Source: Pseudomonadota bacterium (GTDB lineage Bacteria; Myxococcota_A; UBA796; SXON01). From it: a stretch of 64,000 nt of DNA. The DNA lies in NCBI GenBank assembly GCA_030685065.1, contig JAUXQH010000023.1:1-64000 (forward strand). The letters run 5' to 3'. Both the position numbers and the translations under genes were made by a program. Below, piece by piece: positions 34,321 to 43,085 of this stretch; within the stretch, counting starts at the first letter, position 1, and each line of letters begins with the position of its first letter. The notes below the pieces were generated by a model. It made no database searches, was not told the DNA's origin, and saw only the letters and a list, made by a program, of their open reading frames with translations.

Positions 34321-35133
34321 TCAATCGAGTCCCCGCTGCTCCAGATCCTCTTCGTCCAGGCCCAGGAAGTGCCCGATCTCGTGGAGCAACGTGATGCGCA
34401 GCTCGTCCAGCAGGCCCTCCTGATCGTGCGCGACGCGCATCAGGTTCCGGCGGAACAGGAGGATGGTCGCCGGGAGCGCGCTCCAGGGGTCATGGGACGA
34501 GCGCTCGGTCAGCGCGTGCCCCGCGAAGCATCCGAGCACTTCCCCCGGGCGGGCGGGCGGATCGAATTGCCGGAGCAGCTCCACGGAGGGGACCTCGTCC
34601 ACGAGGATGGGGACGTTCTCGAGGTAGCGCTGGAGCGAGGGGTGGAGGAGGCCGATGACCTCTTCGGTGAGGGTCTCGATGGTCTCGTCGAGGAGCGGCA
34701 GGGGCGCGGGGAACGCCTCGGGGTCGATCAGCGCCGCGGCCTGGTAGTCACGCGCGGCACCGTCGTGATCGTCCCGACGCTCGCGTAGGCACGCACGGTA
34801 GTACAGCGCCTCGGGGTGGTGCGGATCGAGGCGAAGCGCGGTCAGCAGGATTCCGCGCGCCTCTTCGAACTCGCAGGCGTCGAAGAGCTCGCGCCCGAGC
34901 GCCACCATCGCGTCTACGTGCTCGGTGTCGAGCTGGACGGACATGCGCAGCGCATCCAGGCCCTCCTGGGTCTCGTCGGAGACACACAACGCCAGCCCGC
35001 ACACGTAGAAGCTCTCGGCGTCGGGTTGGCGCCCCAGCGCCTCACGCGCGAGGGCGAGGGCGCGCCGCGGATCCTCGTCGAGGAGCCCCAGGGCTTGTTC
35101 ACGGAGCTCGGAGACGGAGCGGCTGCGCTTCAT
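34321..35133 (-). CDS. TPR protein with an HExxH metallopeptidase domain
   Basis: The product has 270 residues. The N-terminal half is TPR-like (PDAESFYVCGLALC, VDAMVALGRELFDACEFEEA, PHHPEALYYRACLRERRDD). The C-terminal half is the minimal zincin of the TTHA0227/DUF1025 type with ITLLHEIGHFLGLDEEDLE: two histidines, a glutamate, and a downstream acidic residue as metal ligand. The ATG overlaps the stop of the J-like gene (ATGA). Within the chaperone operon it may cut or bind client proteins; alternatively the domain is a binding module only. Confidence 0.85.
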   Translation of the reverse strand: MKRSRSVSELREQALGLLDEDPRRALALAREALGRQPDAESFYVCGLALCVSDETQEGLDALRMSVQLDTEHVDAMVALGRELFDACEFEEARGILLTALRLDPHHPEALYYRACLRERRDDHDGAARDYQAAALIDPEAFPAPLPLLDETIETLTEEVIGLLHPSLQRYLENVPILVDEVPSVELLRQFDPPARPGEVLGCFAGHALTERSSHDPWSALPATILLFRRNLMRVAHDQEGLLDELRITLLHEIGHFLGLDEEDLEQRGLD

Positions 35134-37100
35134 TGTGTCGGTACCGGGATCGAGAGGCGCTCCTCGATGGCGGCGTAGTCCCCCGCGAAGGGCGGGAGGC
35201 GGAGCCCTCGGAACGTGCGACGGATGCAGGGTTCGGCGGAGGCGAGGTCGAAATTGGCGCCCGTGACGTCGACCCGACGCACCTGGCCGTCGCCCGTGAT
35301 CCACGTCGTGTAGACGGCTTCGGCGGTCTCCACGCTCGCGCCCGCGAAGCATGCAGCCAGGCGCGGGCGGGCACCCTGTAGGGCAGCCACGACGGCGGCG
35401 TCCCGCGCGACCCCCTTGGCGTCGGGCGCGGGGGTCCACTGCATGTCGTCGGTGAGGTCGAGCTTCACGACGCGGGCGGTGCGTTCGCCGGCGGGGAGCG
35501 TGATGGTCTCCTCGCGGGGCGCGAAGCCGTCGGCCTCGATCCGCACGACGAAGGGCTTGCCGGGCTGGGGCTCGAGAATATCGAGCTGGCCGCCGAGGCC
35601 GAAGAGGGTGCCGTCGACGAGGACACGGTCGGCGACCGGGTCGATCGAGAGCGCCAGCACGGTGGCGGGCGGTGTGCGCTGCAGGAAGAGCGCCAGCGCC
35701 GCGAGGCCGATCGTGCCGAACGCCACCGCGGCCAGGGCCGCGAAGTAGGGGAGCAGGGTCTGGCGATTGGCCTGGAGCGTCAGGGTGCGCCGCTCGCCGT
35801 GGTCGGTCACGACGGTGATCGTGCCGGCGGTTCGGCCCCGGGGCATCTGCGTCGGCAGGACGGTGACCACCACCTGCTGCTCGAGGGCCATCGGATCGAG
35901 CCGCGGCTGGCGGATCTTGAGCCACTCGCGATCGCTCGTGACGCGTCCCGGCATCTTGCCCTGGCCGACGTTGCGGACGATCAGCGTGCGGTCGAACACG
36001 CGGGCGCCCACGTTGAGGGGGATGACCTCGGGGCCATCCACCGCGAGGCGGGGCCCCAGGGTCGCGACCGTCTGCGGGCCCCCCGTGATGCCGATCGTCC
36101 GGCCGCTCACGGCGGGCGGCGCGGGGGCCCGAGCCACGCCCATGGGCGTCGCTTCGGCGGCGAGCCCACTCACGCGGGGCGGGGGAGTCGGCGTGGGGTG
36201 CGCGTCTGACCGGGCCTCGGCGGCGGCGCCACGGGCCTCGATCTTCGGCGCGCGGGCTCCGGACGGCGGGATGGTCGGCTGGAAGCCCACCTCGTGCACC
36301 GCGTGGGTGGTGCCACCGGGGAGGGGGGCCTCCCCCGTGATGGCGTCGCGCGGGCCCCCGAGGAGGCCGATGAGCGCGGCGGCGCGCTTCTCCACCTCGT
36401 CCGTGACCTCGAGCATCTCCAACCGCCGTTCGTCGTACCGCACGCGACGCTTCGGGTCGGACAACATGCGCCACGCCTCATCCAGCGCATGGAGCACCTC
36501 GGAGGAGCGCTTGAGGTCCTTGAGGCTGCGGGCCCATCGGTAGCGGTTGCGGTAGGCGTCCTCGATGGCGGCGGGCTGCGCGTTCGTGGCCACCCCGAGG
36601 ATGGCGTAGTGATCGATGGCCGTACCCTCGGCCGTAACGTCGTCGTCGGAGGCTTCGTCGCGAAGCAGGCCAGTTTCTGCGAGGATCTCCTCCAGCCGGC
36701 GCGCGACCGCGGTGTCCGCGAGGTCGAGCTGCCGCCCCTGGTGGAGGATGGCGGCCTCCGCTTGCGATGTGAGCGCGCCCGAGGAGAGCGTGCCGCGGAT
36801 GAACAGCGAGAGCACGTCGAGATTACGGCCCGCGGTGTCGTCCATCACGTGCGCGCGGTACTCGTCGAGCTGCTCCAGCATGACGCGGCGGAGCAGGCCA
36901 TTGCTCTTGATTAGGAACAAGGCCTCGAATTTGTATTTTGGATTCGACTGCTGGCCCTGGGCCCAGGTTCGGCGCTTCTTGACGACGTCGTCAAGCGTCT
37001 CGGGAGGCGCAGTCGATTCGACTCCGTAGTAGGCGAAGAGAGACGGCCGCCCGACGGATGTCAGGAAGCGCTCGATCTCATCGAGGTCGCGTCGATCCAT
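35130..37100 (-). CDS. Membrane-anchored J-like protein without HPD
   Basis: The product has 656 residues. Residues about 165-235 have J-domain character (HYAILGVATNAQPAAIEDAY, EVLHALDEAWRMLSDPKRRVRYDERR) but the HPD tripeptide that stimulates Hsp70 is absent. A proline-rich linker leads to a beta domain (about 350-440), one transmembrane helix (about 447-470) and a C-terminal PEGA-like plus AgmX/TonB-C-like beta region (KPFVVRIEADGFAPREETITLP). So an intracellular J-like head is tied to the membrane with a periplasmic tail. It lies in the chaperone operon between dnaK-like and TPR-zincin genes. Confidence 0.8.
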   Translation of the reverse strand: MDRRDLDEIERFLTSVGRPSLFAYYGVESTAPPETLDDVVKKRRTWAQGQQSNPKYKFEALFLIKSNGLLRRVMLEQLDEYRAHVMDDTAGRNLDVLSLFIRGTLSSGALTSQAEAAILHQGRQLDLADTAVARRLEEILAETGLLRDEASDDDVTAEGTAIDHYAILGVATNAQPAAIEDAYRNRYRWARSLKDLKRSSEVLHALDEAWRMLSDPKRRVRYDERRLEMLEVTDEVEKRAAALIGLLGGPRDAITGEAPLPGGTTHAVHEVGFQPTIPPSGARAPKIEARGAAAEARSDAHPTPTPPPRVSGLAAEATPMGVARAPAPPAVSGRTIGITGGPQTVATLGPRLAVDGPEVIPLNVGARVFDRTLIVRNVGQGKMPGRVTSDREWLKIRQPRLDPMALEQQVVVTVLPTQMPRGRTAGTITVVTDHGERRTLTLQANRQTLLPYFAALAAVAFGTIGLAALALFLQRTPPATVLALSIDPVADRVLVDGTLFGLGGQLDILEPQPGKPFVVRIEADGFAPREETITLPAGERTARVVKLDLTDDMQWTPAPDAKGVARDAAVVAALQGARPRLAACFAGASVETAEAVYTTWITGDGQVRRVDVTGANFDLASAEPCIRRTFRGLRLPPFAGDYAAIEERLSIPVPTQ

Positions 37101-37167
37101 TGGGGTCGAGGGTGCCTTGTATGTAGGGCGCCGTCAACCCTCGCGGGCGAGAGCATCAACGCCGGGT

Positions 37168-38817
37168 TCAGTGAATGTTGGCCGAGGCCATGCGCTTTCG
37201 CGCCGCCTCCATCGCTTCGGGCGAGAGGCCCCCCCTTAGCCGCATGGTCGCGCGTCGTGTCTGGCGCGTCTCGACGTCGGTCACGTCGACCTCGAGGATC
37301 TGGTTCAGGGTGTACCGGTACACCACCTCGATGGGCGTTCCACGCGGACGGGGCGGGAGATCGTCCAGGATGACCTCTCCGATGACCGTGACCTCGTCGC
37401 GCACCTCGCCGACGCCCTCGGTCACCTCGACGCGCACGGCGGTCATCCCGTCATAGGCATAGGCGAAGCGGCCGCGCTTCTCGCAGGGAAGCGGGGTGAA
37501 TTGCGGAATGAGGGACACGATCCGCTCGCGGAGCGCCGAGTCGAGCACGACGATCCCGAGCGGGTGCGAGGCGACGTCGGTGATGCGGACGCCGGGGAGG
37601 CCCGCGCTCGGCGTCCCTTCCGCGAAGCTCGGGGAGCTGGGCGCGCTCGGCATGGAGGCGGCCGAAGGGAACGATCGGGCGTCTGCGGTGCTCTCGGTGC
37701 GACCACGCCGTGAGAGCGCCTGGCGATAGGCCTGGATCGCGGGGTGCTTCGGGCGATGGCGGAACACCGCGGCCAACGAGGCGCCGAGGGCTACGCACTC
37801 GTCCGGGTTGACCCCGGCCACGGGCACCTTGCCGGAGAGACGTCGGAGGGTCTCCTGGATGATCGGCATCCGTGTCGAGCCGCCGGCGAGCAGCACGTCG
37901 TCGATGTCGCTCCAGCGCATCTTCGCCTTCTCGAGGACGATGGCGCAGGTATCGGCGCACTGCTCCACCAGGTCCTGGGTGAGGCTGTCGAACTCTTCCC
38001 GCGTGACCGGCACGACCGTCCGGTGCCCGCGGAAGTTCACGGGGATGACGGCGCGGGGCTTGCTCGAGAGCGAGATCTTCGCGTGCAGGCAGCGCTCGTA
38101 GAGCTCCTGATAGGGCTGCGGCTCGTCGCGAGGGTCGAGGCCGAACTTCTGCAGGAACTGCTCGGCGACGTGGTTGAGGAGCCGATCGTCGAAGTCCTTG
38201 CCACCCAGCTCCGCGTTTCCGTCCGTCGCGATGGTGCGGAGCGTGGTCCCGCGGATCTCCATCACGGTCACGTCGAAGGTGCCGCCTCCCAGGTCGAACA
38301 CGAGGAGGTTGCGATCCCCGCCGAGCCGCTCCACGCCGTACGCGATGGCCGCCGCGGTGGGCTCGTTGATGATCGACAGCACGTTGAAGCCCGCGAGTGT
38401 GCCGGCCTCGTTCGTGGCGCCGCGCTGAGCGCTGTTGAAGTAGGCGGGAACGGTGATGACCGCGTCCCGTACCTCGAAGCCCAGGGCCTCCTCCGCGTCG
38501 TCCTTCATCTTGCGGAGGATGATCGCCGACAGCTCCTGCGGAGAGTACGACTTGCCGAAGAACTCGAGGAAGTAGTTGGGCTCCCCCATGGCGCGCTTGA
38601 TGAAGCGGACCACGTTCAGCGAGTCGACCACGACCATCTTCACGGCCTCTTCGCCGACGACGCAGGCTTCGCGGTCGTAGAAGTGGATGACGGACGGGGT
38701 GGTCGGCTGGCCCTCTCCGTTCGGGAGGATCACGGGCTTGCCGTAGCGGTCGACGTACGCCATCGCGGAGAACGTGGTTCCCAGATCGATGCCGAGGATG
38801 ATGCCTTCGTCACTCAT
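37168..38817 (-). CDS. Hsp70/DnaK-family chaperone without the helical lid
   Basis: The product has 549 residues versus about 638 for DnaK. The ATPase domain is intact: GIDLGTTFSAMAYV, the INEPTAAAIAYG and VFDLGGGTFDVTVM phosphate motifs, and LLAGGSTRMPIIQ. A Ser/Pro-rich insert (about 375-405) precedes the substrate-binding beta domain (about 410-530). The alpha-helical lid is missing. It is the second Hsp70 of a five-gene operon, 93 bases after the GrpE-like gene. A housekeeping dnaK presumably exists elsewhere; the short form suggests special clients. Confidence 0.93.
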   Translation of the reverse strand: MSDEGIILGIDLGTTFSAMAYVDRYGKPVILPNGEGQPTTPSVIHFYDREACVVGEEAVKMVVVDSLNVVRFIKRAMGEPNYFLEFFGKSYSPQELSAIILRKMKDDAEEALGFEVRDAVITVPAYFNSAQRGATNEAGTLAGFNVLSIINEPTAAAIAYGVERLGGDRNLLVFDLGGGTFDVTVMEIRGTTLRTIATDGNAELGGKDFDDRLLNHVAEQFLQKFGLDPRDEPQPYQELYERCLHAKISLSSKPRAVIPVNFRGHRTVVPVTREEFDSLTQDLVEQCADTCAIVLEKAKMRWSDIDDVLLAGGSTRMPIIQETLRRLSGKVPVAGVNPDECVALGASLAAVFRHRPKHPAIQAYRQALSRRGRTESTADARSFPSAASMPSAPSSPSFAEGTPSAGLPGVRITDVASHPLGIVVLDSALRERIVSLIPQFTPLPCEKRGRFAYAYDGMTAVRVEVTEGVGEVRDEVTVIGEVILDDLPPRPRGTPIEVVYRYTLNQILEVDVTDVETRQTRRATMRLRGGLSPEAMEAARKRMASANIH

Positions 38818-38910
38818 GGCGGGCCACTCTACCGCGGTGGCGTCGGTGGTGGCACCCGCGGTGCCGACGTCGGCTCGGAGAAGGGATGCGATGCCCGAGG
38901 AGGCCCACCG

Positions 38911-39414
38911 TCATTCCTTCGGTTCGTCCGAGTCGGAGCCGCACCGATACACGGCGACTTCCTCTGCCCGGAGCAGTCGATCGCCGCGAACGAACCCGCG
39001 CTTGAGCACGGCCTGCACCTTCCAGTCCTCCGACGGCAGGGAGGAGGGGAGCACGCGCACGGCCTTGTGCATCCGGCGATCGAAGCGCGGCGCGCCCTCG
39101 CAGGGCACGACATCTCGCCGGTAGAGGAGCTCCAGGAACTCGTCCAACAGGTACTGGAAGCTGTCCGCCACGACCTCGGCGCTCATCTCCTGCTTCTGCA
39201 GGCTCTGCTGGAACCAGTTGAGGCTGTCGTAGAAGAGCAGGAGGTCGAGCAGGAACGGCTTCTCTGTCTGGAAGATGAAGTCGTCCTTGTACTGCCGGAG
39301 CTCCTCGTAGAGCTGGTCGAACGCCTTCTGTTGGACGGCATCGGTGCGCAGCCGCTCACGGAAGAGGTCTCCGAGCTCCTCGACGCGCTCTTCCAGCGTG
39401 CGGTTCTCCGACAT
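38911..39414 (-). CDS. GrpE-like nucleotide-exchange factor
   Basis: The product has 167 residues. The first 80 residues are charged helix, and the second part shows the GrpE beta-wing pattern: GAPRFDRRMHKAVRV, then KVQAVLKRGFVRGDRLLRAEEVAVY, matching the family's FDP-x-x-HEAV and GY-x-x-x-x-xLRPA elements with changes. The ATG follows the upstream TAG stop with no gap (TAGATG), so it is coupled to the Hsp70-vWA gene. Role: ADP release from one or both Hsp70s of this operon. Confidence 0.85.
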   Translation of the reverse strand: MSENRTLEERVEELGDLFRERLRTDAVQQKAFDQLYEELRQYKDDFIFQTEKPFLLDLLLFYDSLNWFQQSLQKQEMSAEVVADSFQYLLDEFLELLYRRDVVPCEGAPRFDRRMHKAVRVLPSSLPSEDWKVQAVLKRGFVRGDRLLRAEEVAVYRCGSDSDEPKE

Positions 39415-41412
39415 CTAGTTGCCCCCCAGCTCGGTCGCGAGGTTGATGAACGTCCCCTGTAGCTCGACCGACTCGTTGCAGAAGTGGTAGTCCTCAGGGC
39501 GCGAGGCGAGGGTCCGCAGGAACTCCGGCCGCACTTGCGCGCCGACGCCGATCGTGATGATGCGCCCCCCGCTGGTCCGGATGCGCGTGATTTCGCCGGT
39601 GGTCGCGTCCGGATCGTCGGGATGCCCGTCCGTGAGCACCACGTAGACGCGCTGTACGCCCGCCTTGGACTTCATCAGCTCCCGCGCGGAGGCGAGGCCC
39701 TCGGCCATGGGGGTGGAGCCGATGGGGGTCAGCCCGTCGATGGCCAGCCTGATTCGCTTCACGTCGGCCGTGAGGGGGCAGAGGACGCCGCCCGGGAAGC
39801 CGACGACGGCGATCTGACGGTTGGGGCCCAGGGACGCCTCGGCGAACGCGAGCGCGGCCTTCCGCGCCTCGTCGATGTTGCGGCCGTACATGGACCCCGA
39901 GCAGTCCATCACGAGGACGATGTTCATCGGAGCGCGGTTCCGCGCGAGATCCTCGAGGGTCACCGCGCCGGCGGCGAGGCGGTGGGCCAACGTCTGACCG
40001 GAATCGAGGTCCATCGCCTCGACTTCGACGATTCCGTTCGCGTTGTAGCGGAAGGTCACCGAGAGTCGCGACCGCGTGGCTGCGCGCGCGGGGATGCCGT
40101 AGAACTCGAAGTGCCCGAGCACGTTGCACTCGAGGGGGTCGACGTTTTCTCCCTGGACGAGCCAGAGGTCCATCGTCGTCTGGCCGTCGTGCGTGGTGAC
40201 GTAGTCGTCGCGTGTGCGCTCGCAGGGGATCCGGCTGTTACGCTCGATGATCCGGCTGTTGTAGAGCCTGCCCTCCCGATAGACGACCATGCCGAGGGAG
40301 TGGGAGGTCACGTCGTGGGTGCGGATGTCGACCGGGGGGGCCTCGCCGGAGGCGCGGGAAGACTCGATCGCCGCGGTGAGGGCGGCGCCGAGCGCCACAC
40401 ACTCGTCGGGGTTGATGTCGGTCGCCGCGTCGCGCCCGAACACGCTCCGGATCATTTCGCGGATCATCGGCATGCGGGTGGAGCCGCCCGCCAGCACCAC
40501 GGTGTCGATGTCGTCCACCGTGAGCTTCGCGTCGTCCAGCACGTCGCGCGTCAGCGCCTCGCACCGACGGACCATGCCCGAGGAGATGTCCTCGAACTTC
40601 TCGCGGGTGAGCTCGAGCCGGAGGATTTTCCCCTTGAAGTCGTAGAAGAGGTTGACCCGCGGCCGCTTGGTCAGCGAGAGCTTCGCGCTCGTGCACTTCT
40701 GCCGGAGGTCGTGGTAGGCGGCGAGGTCATCGAGCGGGTCGATGCCGTGGCGGGCCCGGAACTGGTCGGCCGCGTAGCGGATGAGCCCGTCGTCCCAGTC
40801 CTTGCCGCCGAGCTGGTGGTCACCCGTGGTGGCGAGCACGGTGATGTCGCGGCCGTCGATCTTGACGATGGACACGTCGAACGTGCCCCCGCCGAGGTCG
40901 AACACGAGGAGCCGCTTCTTCTCGTCCGGGTTGGCGAGCCCGTAGGCGAAGGCCGCCGCGGTTGGCTCGTTCAGCAACGAGAGCACGCGAAGCCCGGCGT
41001 ACTCCCCGGCGCGAATCGTGGCGCGGCGCTGCTTGTCACCGAAGTAGGCCGGCACCGTGATGACCGCCTGGTCGATCCGGTGGCCCAGGCGCAGCTCGGC
41101 GTCGTGCTTCAGCTTCGCGAGGATGAAACCGGAGAGCCGCTCCGGTGTGTAGACCTCGCCGCGGTACTCGAACGTGAAGTCCTCGTCGCCCATGTGGCGC
41201 TTGATGAACTCGACGACCTGCTCGGGGTACGCCACCGCCGACTGCTTGGCGTAGGTCCCGATGATCACCTCTTCGCCCTCGAACAGCACCACCGACGGGG
41301 TGATCCGTTCGCCTTCGGCGTTGTGCAGGATCTCGGGCACGCCGTACTTGTTGACGTGCGCGATGGCCGAGAAGGTGGTCCCGAGGTCGATCCCGACCGC
41401 GCGGGTGGTCAT
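39415..41412 (-). CDS. Hsp70 fused to a von Willebrand factor A domain
   Basis: The product has 665 residues. Residues 1-370 are a complete Hsp70 ATPase (GIDLGTTFSAIAHV, LNEPTAAAFAYG, VFDLGGGTFDVSIV, LAGGSTRMPMIREM). The beta substrate domain runs to about 490. The lid is replaced by a vWA domain (about 495-660) with a full MIDAS set: DCSGS (DxSxS), the threonine in GSTPMAEG and the aspartate in VLTDGHPD. vWA domains bind proteins through a metal ion, so this chaperone carries its own client-binding module. It heads the chaperone operon; GGAG lies seven bases before the ATG and a TAGGAT hexamer lies about 20 bases upstream. Confidence 0.92.
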   Translation of the reverse strand: MTTRAVGIDLGTTFSAIAHVNKYGVPEILHNAEGERITPSVVLFEGEEVIIGTYAKQSAVAYPEQVVEFIKRHMGDEDFTFEYRGEVYTPERLSGFILAKLKHDAELRLGHRIDQAVITVPAYFGDKQRRATIRAGEYAGLRVLSLLNEPTAAAFAYGLANPDEKKRLLVFDLGGGTFDVSIVKIDGRDITVLATTGDHQLGGKDWDDGLIRYAADQFRARHGIDPLDDLAAYHDLRQKCTSAKLSLTKRPRVNLFYDFKGKILRLELTREKFEDISSGMVRRCEALTRDVLDDAKLTVDDIDTVVLAGGSTRMPMIREMIRSVFGRDAATDINPDECVALGAALTAAIESSRASGEAPPVDIRTHDVTSHSLGMVVYREGRLYNSRIIERNSRIPCERTRDDYVTTHDGQTTMDLWLVQGENVDPLECNVLGHFEFYGIPARAATRSRLSVTFRYNANGIVEVEAMDLDSGQTLAHRLAAGAVTLEDLARNRAPMNIVLVMDCSGSMYGRNIDEARKAALAFAEASLGPNRQIAVVGFPGGVLCPLTADVKRIRLAIDGLTPIGSTPMAEGLASARELMKSKAGVQRVYVVLTDGHPDDPDATTGEITRIRTSGGRIITIGVGAQVRPEFLRTLASRPEDYHFCNESVELQGTFINLATELGGN

Positions 41413-41470
41413 CGAGAGGCTCCAATCCTAGCGGTGCGAAGGGCGAGGCGACGGACGGCGGCAGTCTATG

Positions 41471-42061
41471 TCAGGAACCCATCGGCGGGAAGGTGGGGCG
41501 CCACCCGAGCGCGCGCAGGGCGTCGATAACCTCGAGCAGCGGCAGCCCCAGGACGCTGTAGTAGTCGCCGTCGATGGCCGCGATGAGGTTGGCCCCCAGC
41601 CCCTCCACCGCGTATCCGCCCGCGCAGCTCGAGCCCTCTCCGGTCGAGACGTAGGCGTCGATCTCGGCGTCGGTGAGATCGGCGCGAAAGCGGAGGTGCG
41701 CGTGCGAAGCGAGGCGATGGACGCGCGCGTCCAGGCGGATGCACACGGCGGTGCTCAAGGTGTGGGTGCGGCCGCGGAGCTGGCGCAGCCGCGCGCGGTG
41801 GTCCTCCGGATCGTCGGGCTTCCCGAAGGCGTGTCCATCGATGTGCGCGACCTGGTCCGCGCCGATGACGATGGCACCCGCGACCTGGACCGCGTTCGAC
41901 TTTGCGTCCGCTCGCGCCACGGCGAGGGCCTGGGGGGAGGCGGCGAGGATGCGCGATTCGTCCACGCCCGGGGAGACGCCCGTGCATGCGATTCCGGCGG
42001 CGCGGAGGAGCGCGAGCCGCGTGGGGCTCGTGGAGGCGAGGACGATCGGGACCTGGCGCAT
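41471..42061 (-). CDS. maf: Maf-type nucleoside triphosphate pyrophosphatase
   Basis: The product has 196 residues. Family motifs are LASTSPTRLALLRAAGI, the VDES segment, VIGADQVAHIDG and FGKPDDPEDHRARLRQLRGRTHTL. Maf proteins hydrolyse non-canonical or modified NTPs. It is divergent from the UDG-fold gene with 55 bases between starts. The C-terminus contains the usual GYAVEGLGA and YYSVLGLPL segments, so the protein looks complete. Confidence 0.95.
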   Translation of the reverse strand: MRQVPIVLASTSPTRLALLRAAGIACTGVSPGVDESRILAASPQALAVARADAKSNAVQVAGAIVIGADQVAHIDGHAFGKPDDPEDHRARLRQLRGRTHTLSTAVCIRLDARVHRLASHAHLRFRADLTDAEIDAYVSTGEGSSCAGGYAVEGLGANLIAAIDGDYYSVLGLPLLEVIDALRALGWRPTFPPMGS

Positions 42062-42116
42062 GCCGCCGCGTCTATCCCTTCGATCGCCTCGAGGTTGCCA
42101 GGATAGGGGAGGGCGG

Positions 42117-43016
42117 ATGTCCGACCTCTCCTCCGAGCTCGCCGCGCTGGTCGCGGACACGCTGGCCGCCGCGGAGTCGTGGCGCGTCACCGGCGCCTTC
42201 CTCGCGTCGACCGAGCCGCTCGCCGGGCTCCCGGCCGCGGAGCCGTGGCCCGTCGGCGCAGGGCAGCGTCCGCCTCCGCCACGCGTCGAGGCGCCGCGCC
42301 CCGTCGCGCCTCGCCCGATGGAGGCCCGCCCTCCGGCCCGCCCCCCGGCCCCCTCCCCGATGGAGGCCGCGCGGCCCGCGGTCCCGCCCCGCCCCGCCGA
42401 ACCAGCCCGGGTCGCGCTAGGCGCGGCGCGTCCGGCCGACACGGGACCCGCCGCGGGCATCGGGGCCCCTGCGCCCAACCTCGCGGGGCTGTTCGGGGCG
42501 AAGTGGCAGCAGTCGATCCGGAAGCCCGACGACGAGATTGCCCAGGTGCTGGCGGGCACGGCGCAGTGCCCGGCGTGTGGCGCCGAGGCGACGACCCTGC
42601 GAGGGGCCGGGGCCGCCGAATCCAAGCTCGCGGTCATCGCCGCGGGGCCGGACGGCCAGCGTCTCGTGGGCGACGCGGGCGTCATGTTCGACAAGATGCT
42701 CGTGCACGTCCTCGCGCTCGAGCGGGGCGATGCGTGGGTGCTCGAGGCGAACGCCTGCGCCACGTCGGGCGCGCCCGCCGGCACGTGCCGCGGCGTGCTG
42801 CTCAAGCAGCTCGAGATCGTCGGGCCTCGCCTCCTGCTCGCCATGGGTGGCGCGGCGGCGGCGATCGTGGGCGTGCCCACCGTGACGCGGGGCGACTGGG
42901 CGCGGTGGCGCACGTCGGACGTGGTGGCCACCTTTCACCCCGTGGAGCTGCTGGCCCGCCCGGCGGAGAAGGGCGCCACGCTGAAGCACCTCACCACGCT
43001 GCGGGGCCGGCTGTAG
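42117..43016 (+). CDS. Degenerate uracil-DNA-glycosylase-fold protein
   Basis: The product has 299 residues. A proline/arginine-rich N-terminal half (about 55-115) leads to a family-4/5-like UDG fold: CPACG at about residue 150 (only one of the cluster cysteine pairs is evident), then LAVIAAGPDGQRLV where active enzymes have GEAPG, IVGPRLLLAMGGAAAAIVG and VVATFHPVELLARP near the end (the HP motif is kept). The catalytic acidic GEAPG is missing, so base excision is doubtful. GGAGG lies just upstream of the ATG. Confidence 0.7.
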   Translation: MSDLSSELAALVADTLAAAESWRVTGAFLASTEPLAGLPAAEPWPVGAGQRPPPPRVEAPRPVAPRPMEARPPARPPAPSPMEAARPAVPPRPAEPARVALGAARPADTGPAAGIGAPAPNLAGLFGAKWQQSIRKPDDEIAQVLAGTAQCPACGAEATTLRGAGAAESKLAVIAAGPDGQRLVGDAGVMFDKMLVHVLALERGDAWVLEANACATSGAPAGTCRGVLLKQLEIVGPRLLLAMGGAAAAIVGVPTVTRGDWARWRTSDVVATFHPVELLARPAEKGATLKHLTTLRGRL

Positions 43017-43085
43017 GGCGGACCCAGGTAGGGCGGACCCGGTTAGGCGCCGGTCAGGCGGACCCAACTGCGGGTCGCCCCGGCG

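Noticed and set aside
37101..37167. Internal promoter (TTGACG on the minus strand) before the J-like gene
   Set aside because: No -10-like hexamer falls at 16-18 bases; TACATA is too close.
39484..41529. Long plus-strand frame opposite the Hsp70-vWA gene
   Set aside because: Low-complexity shadow of an unmistakable Hsp70; no signal, domain or ribosome site.
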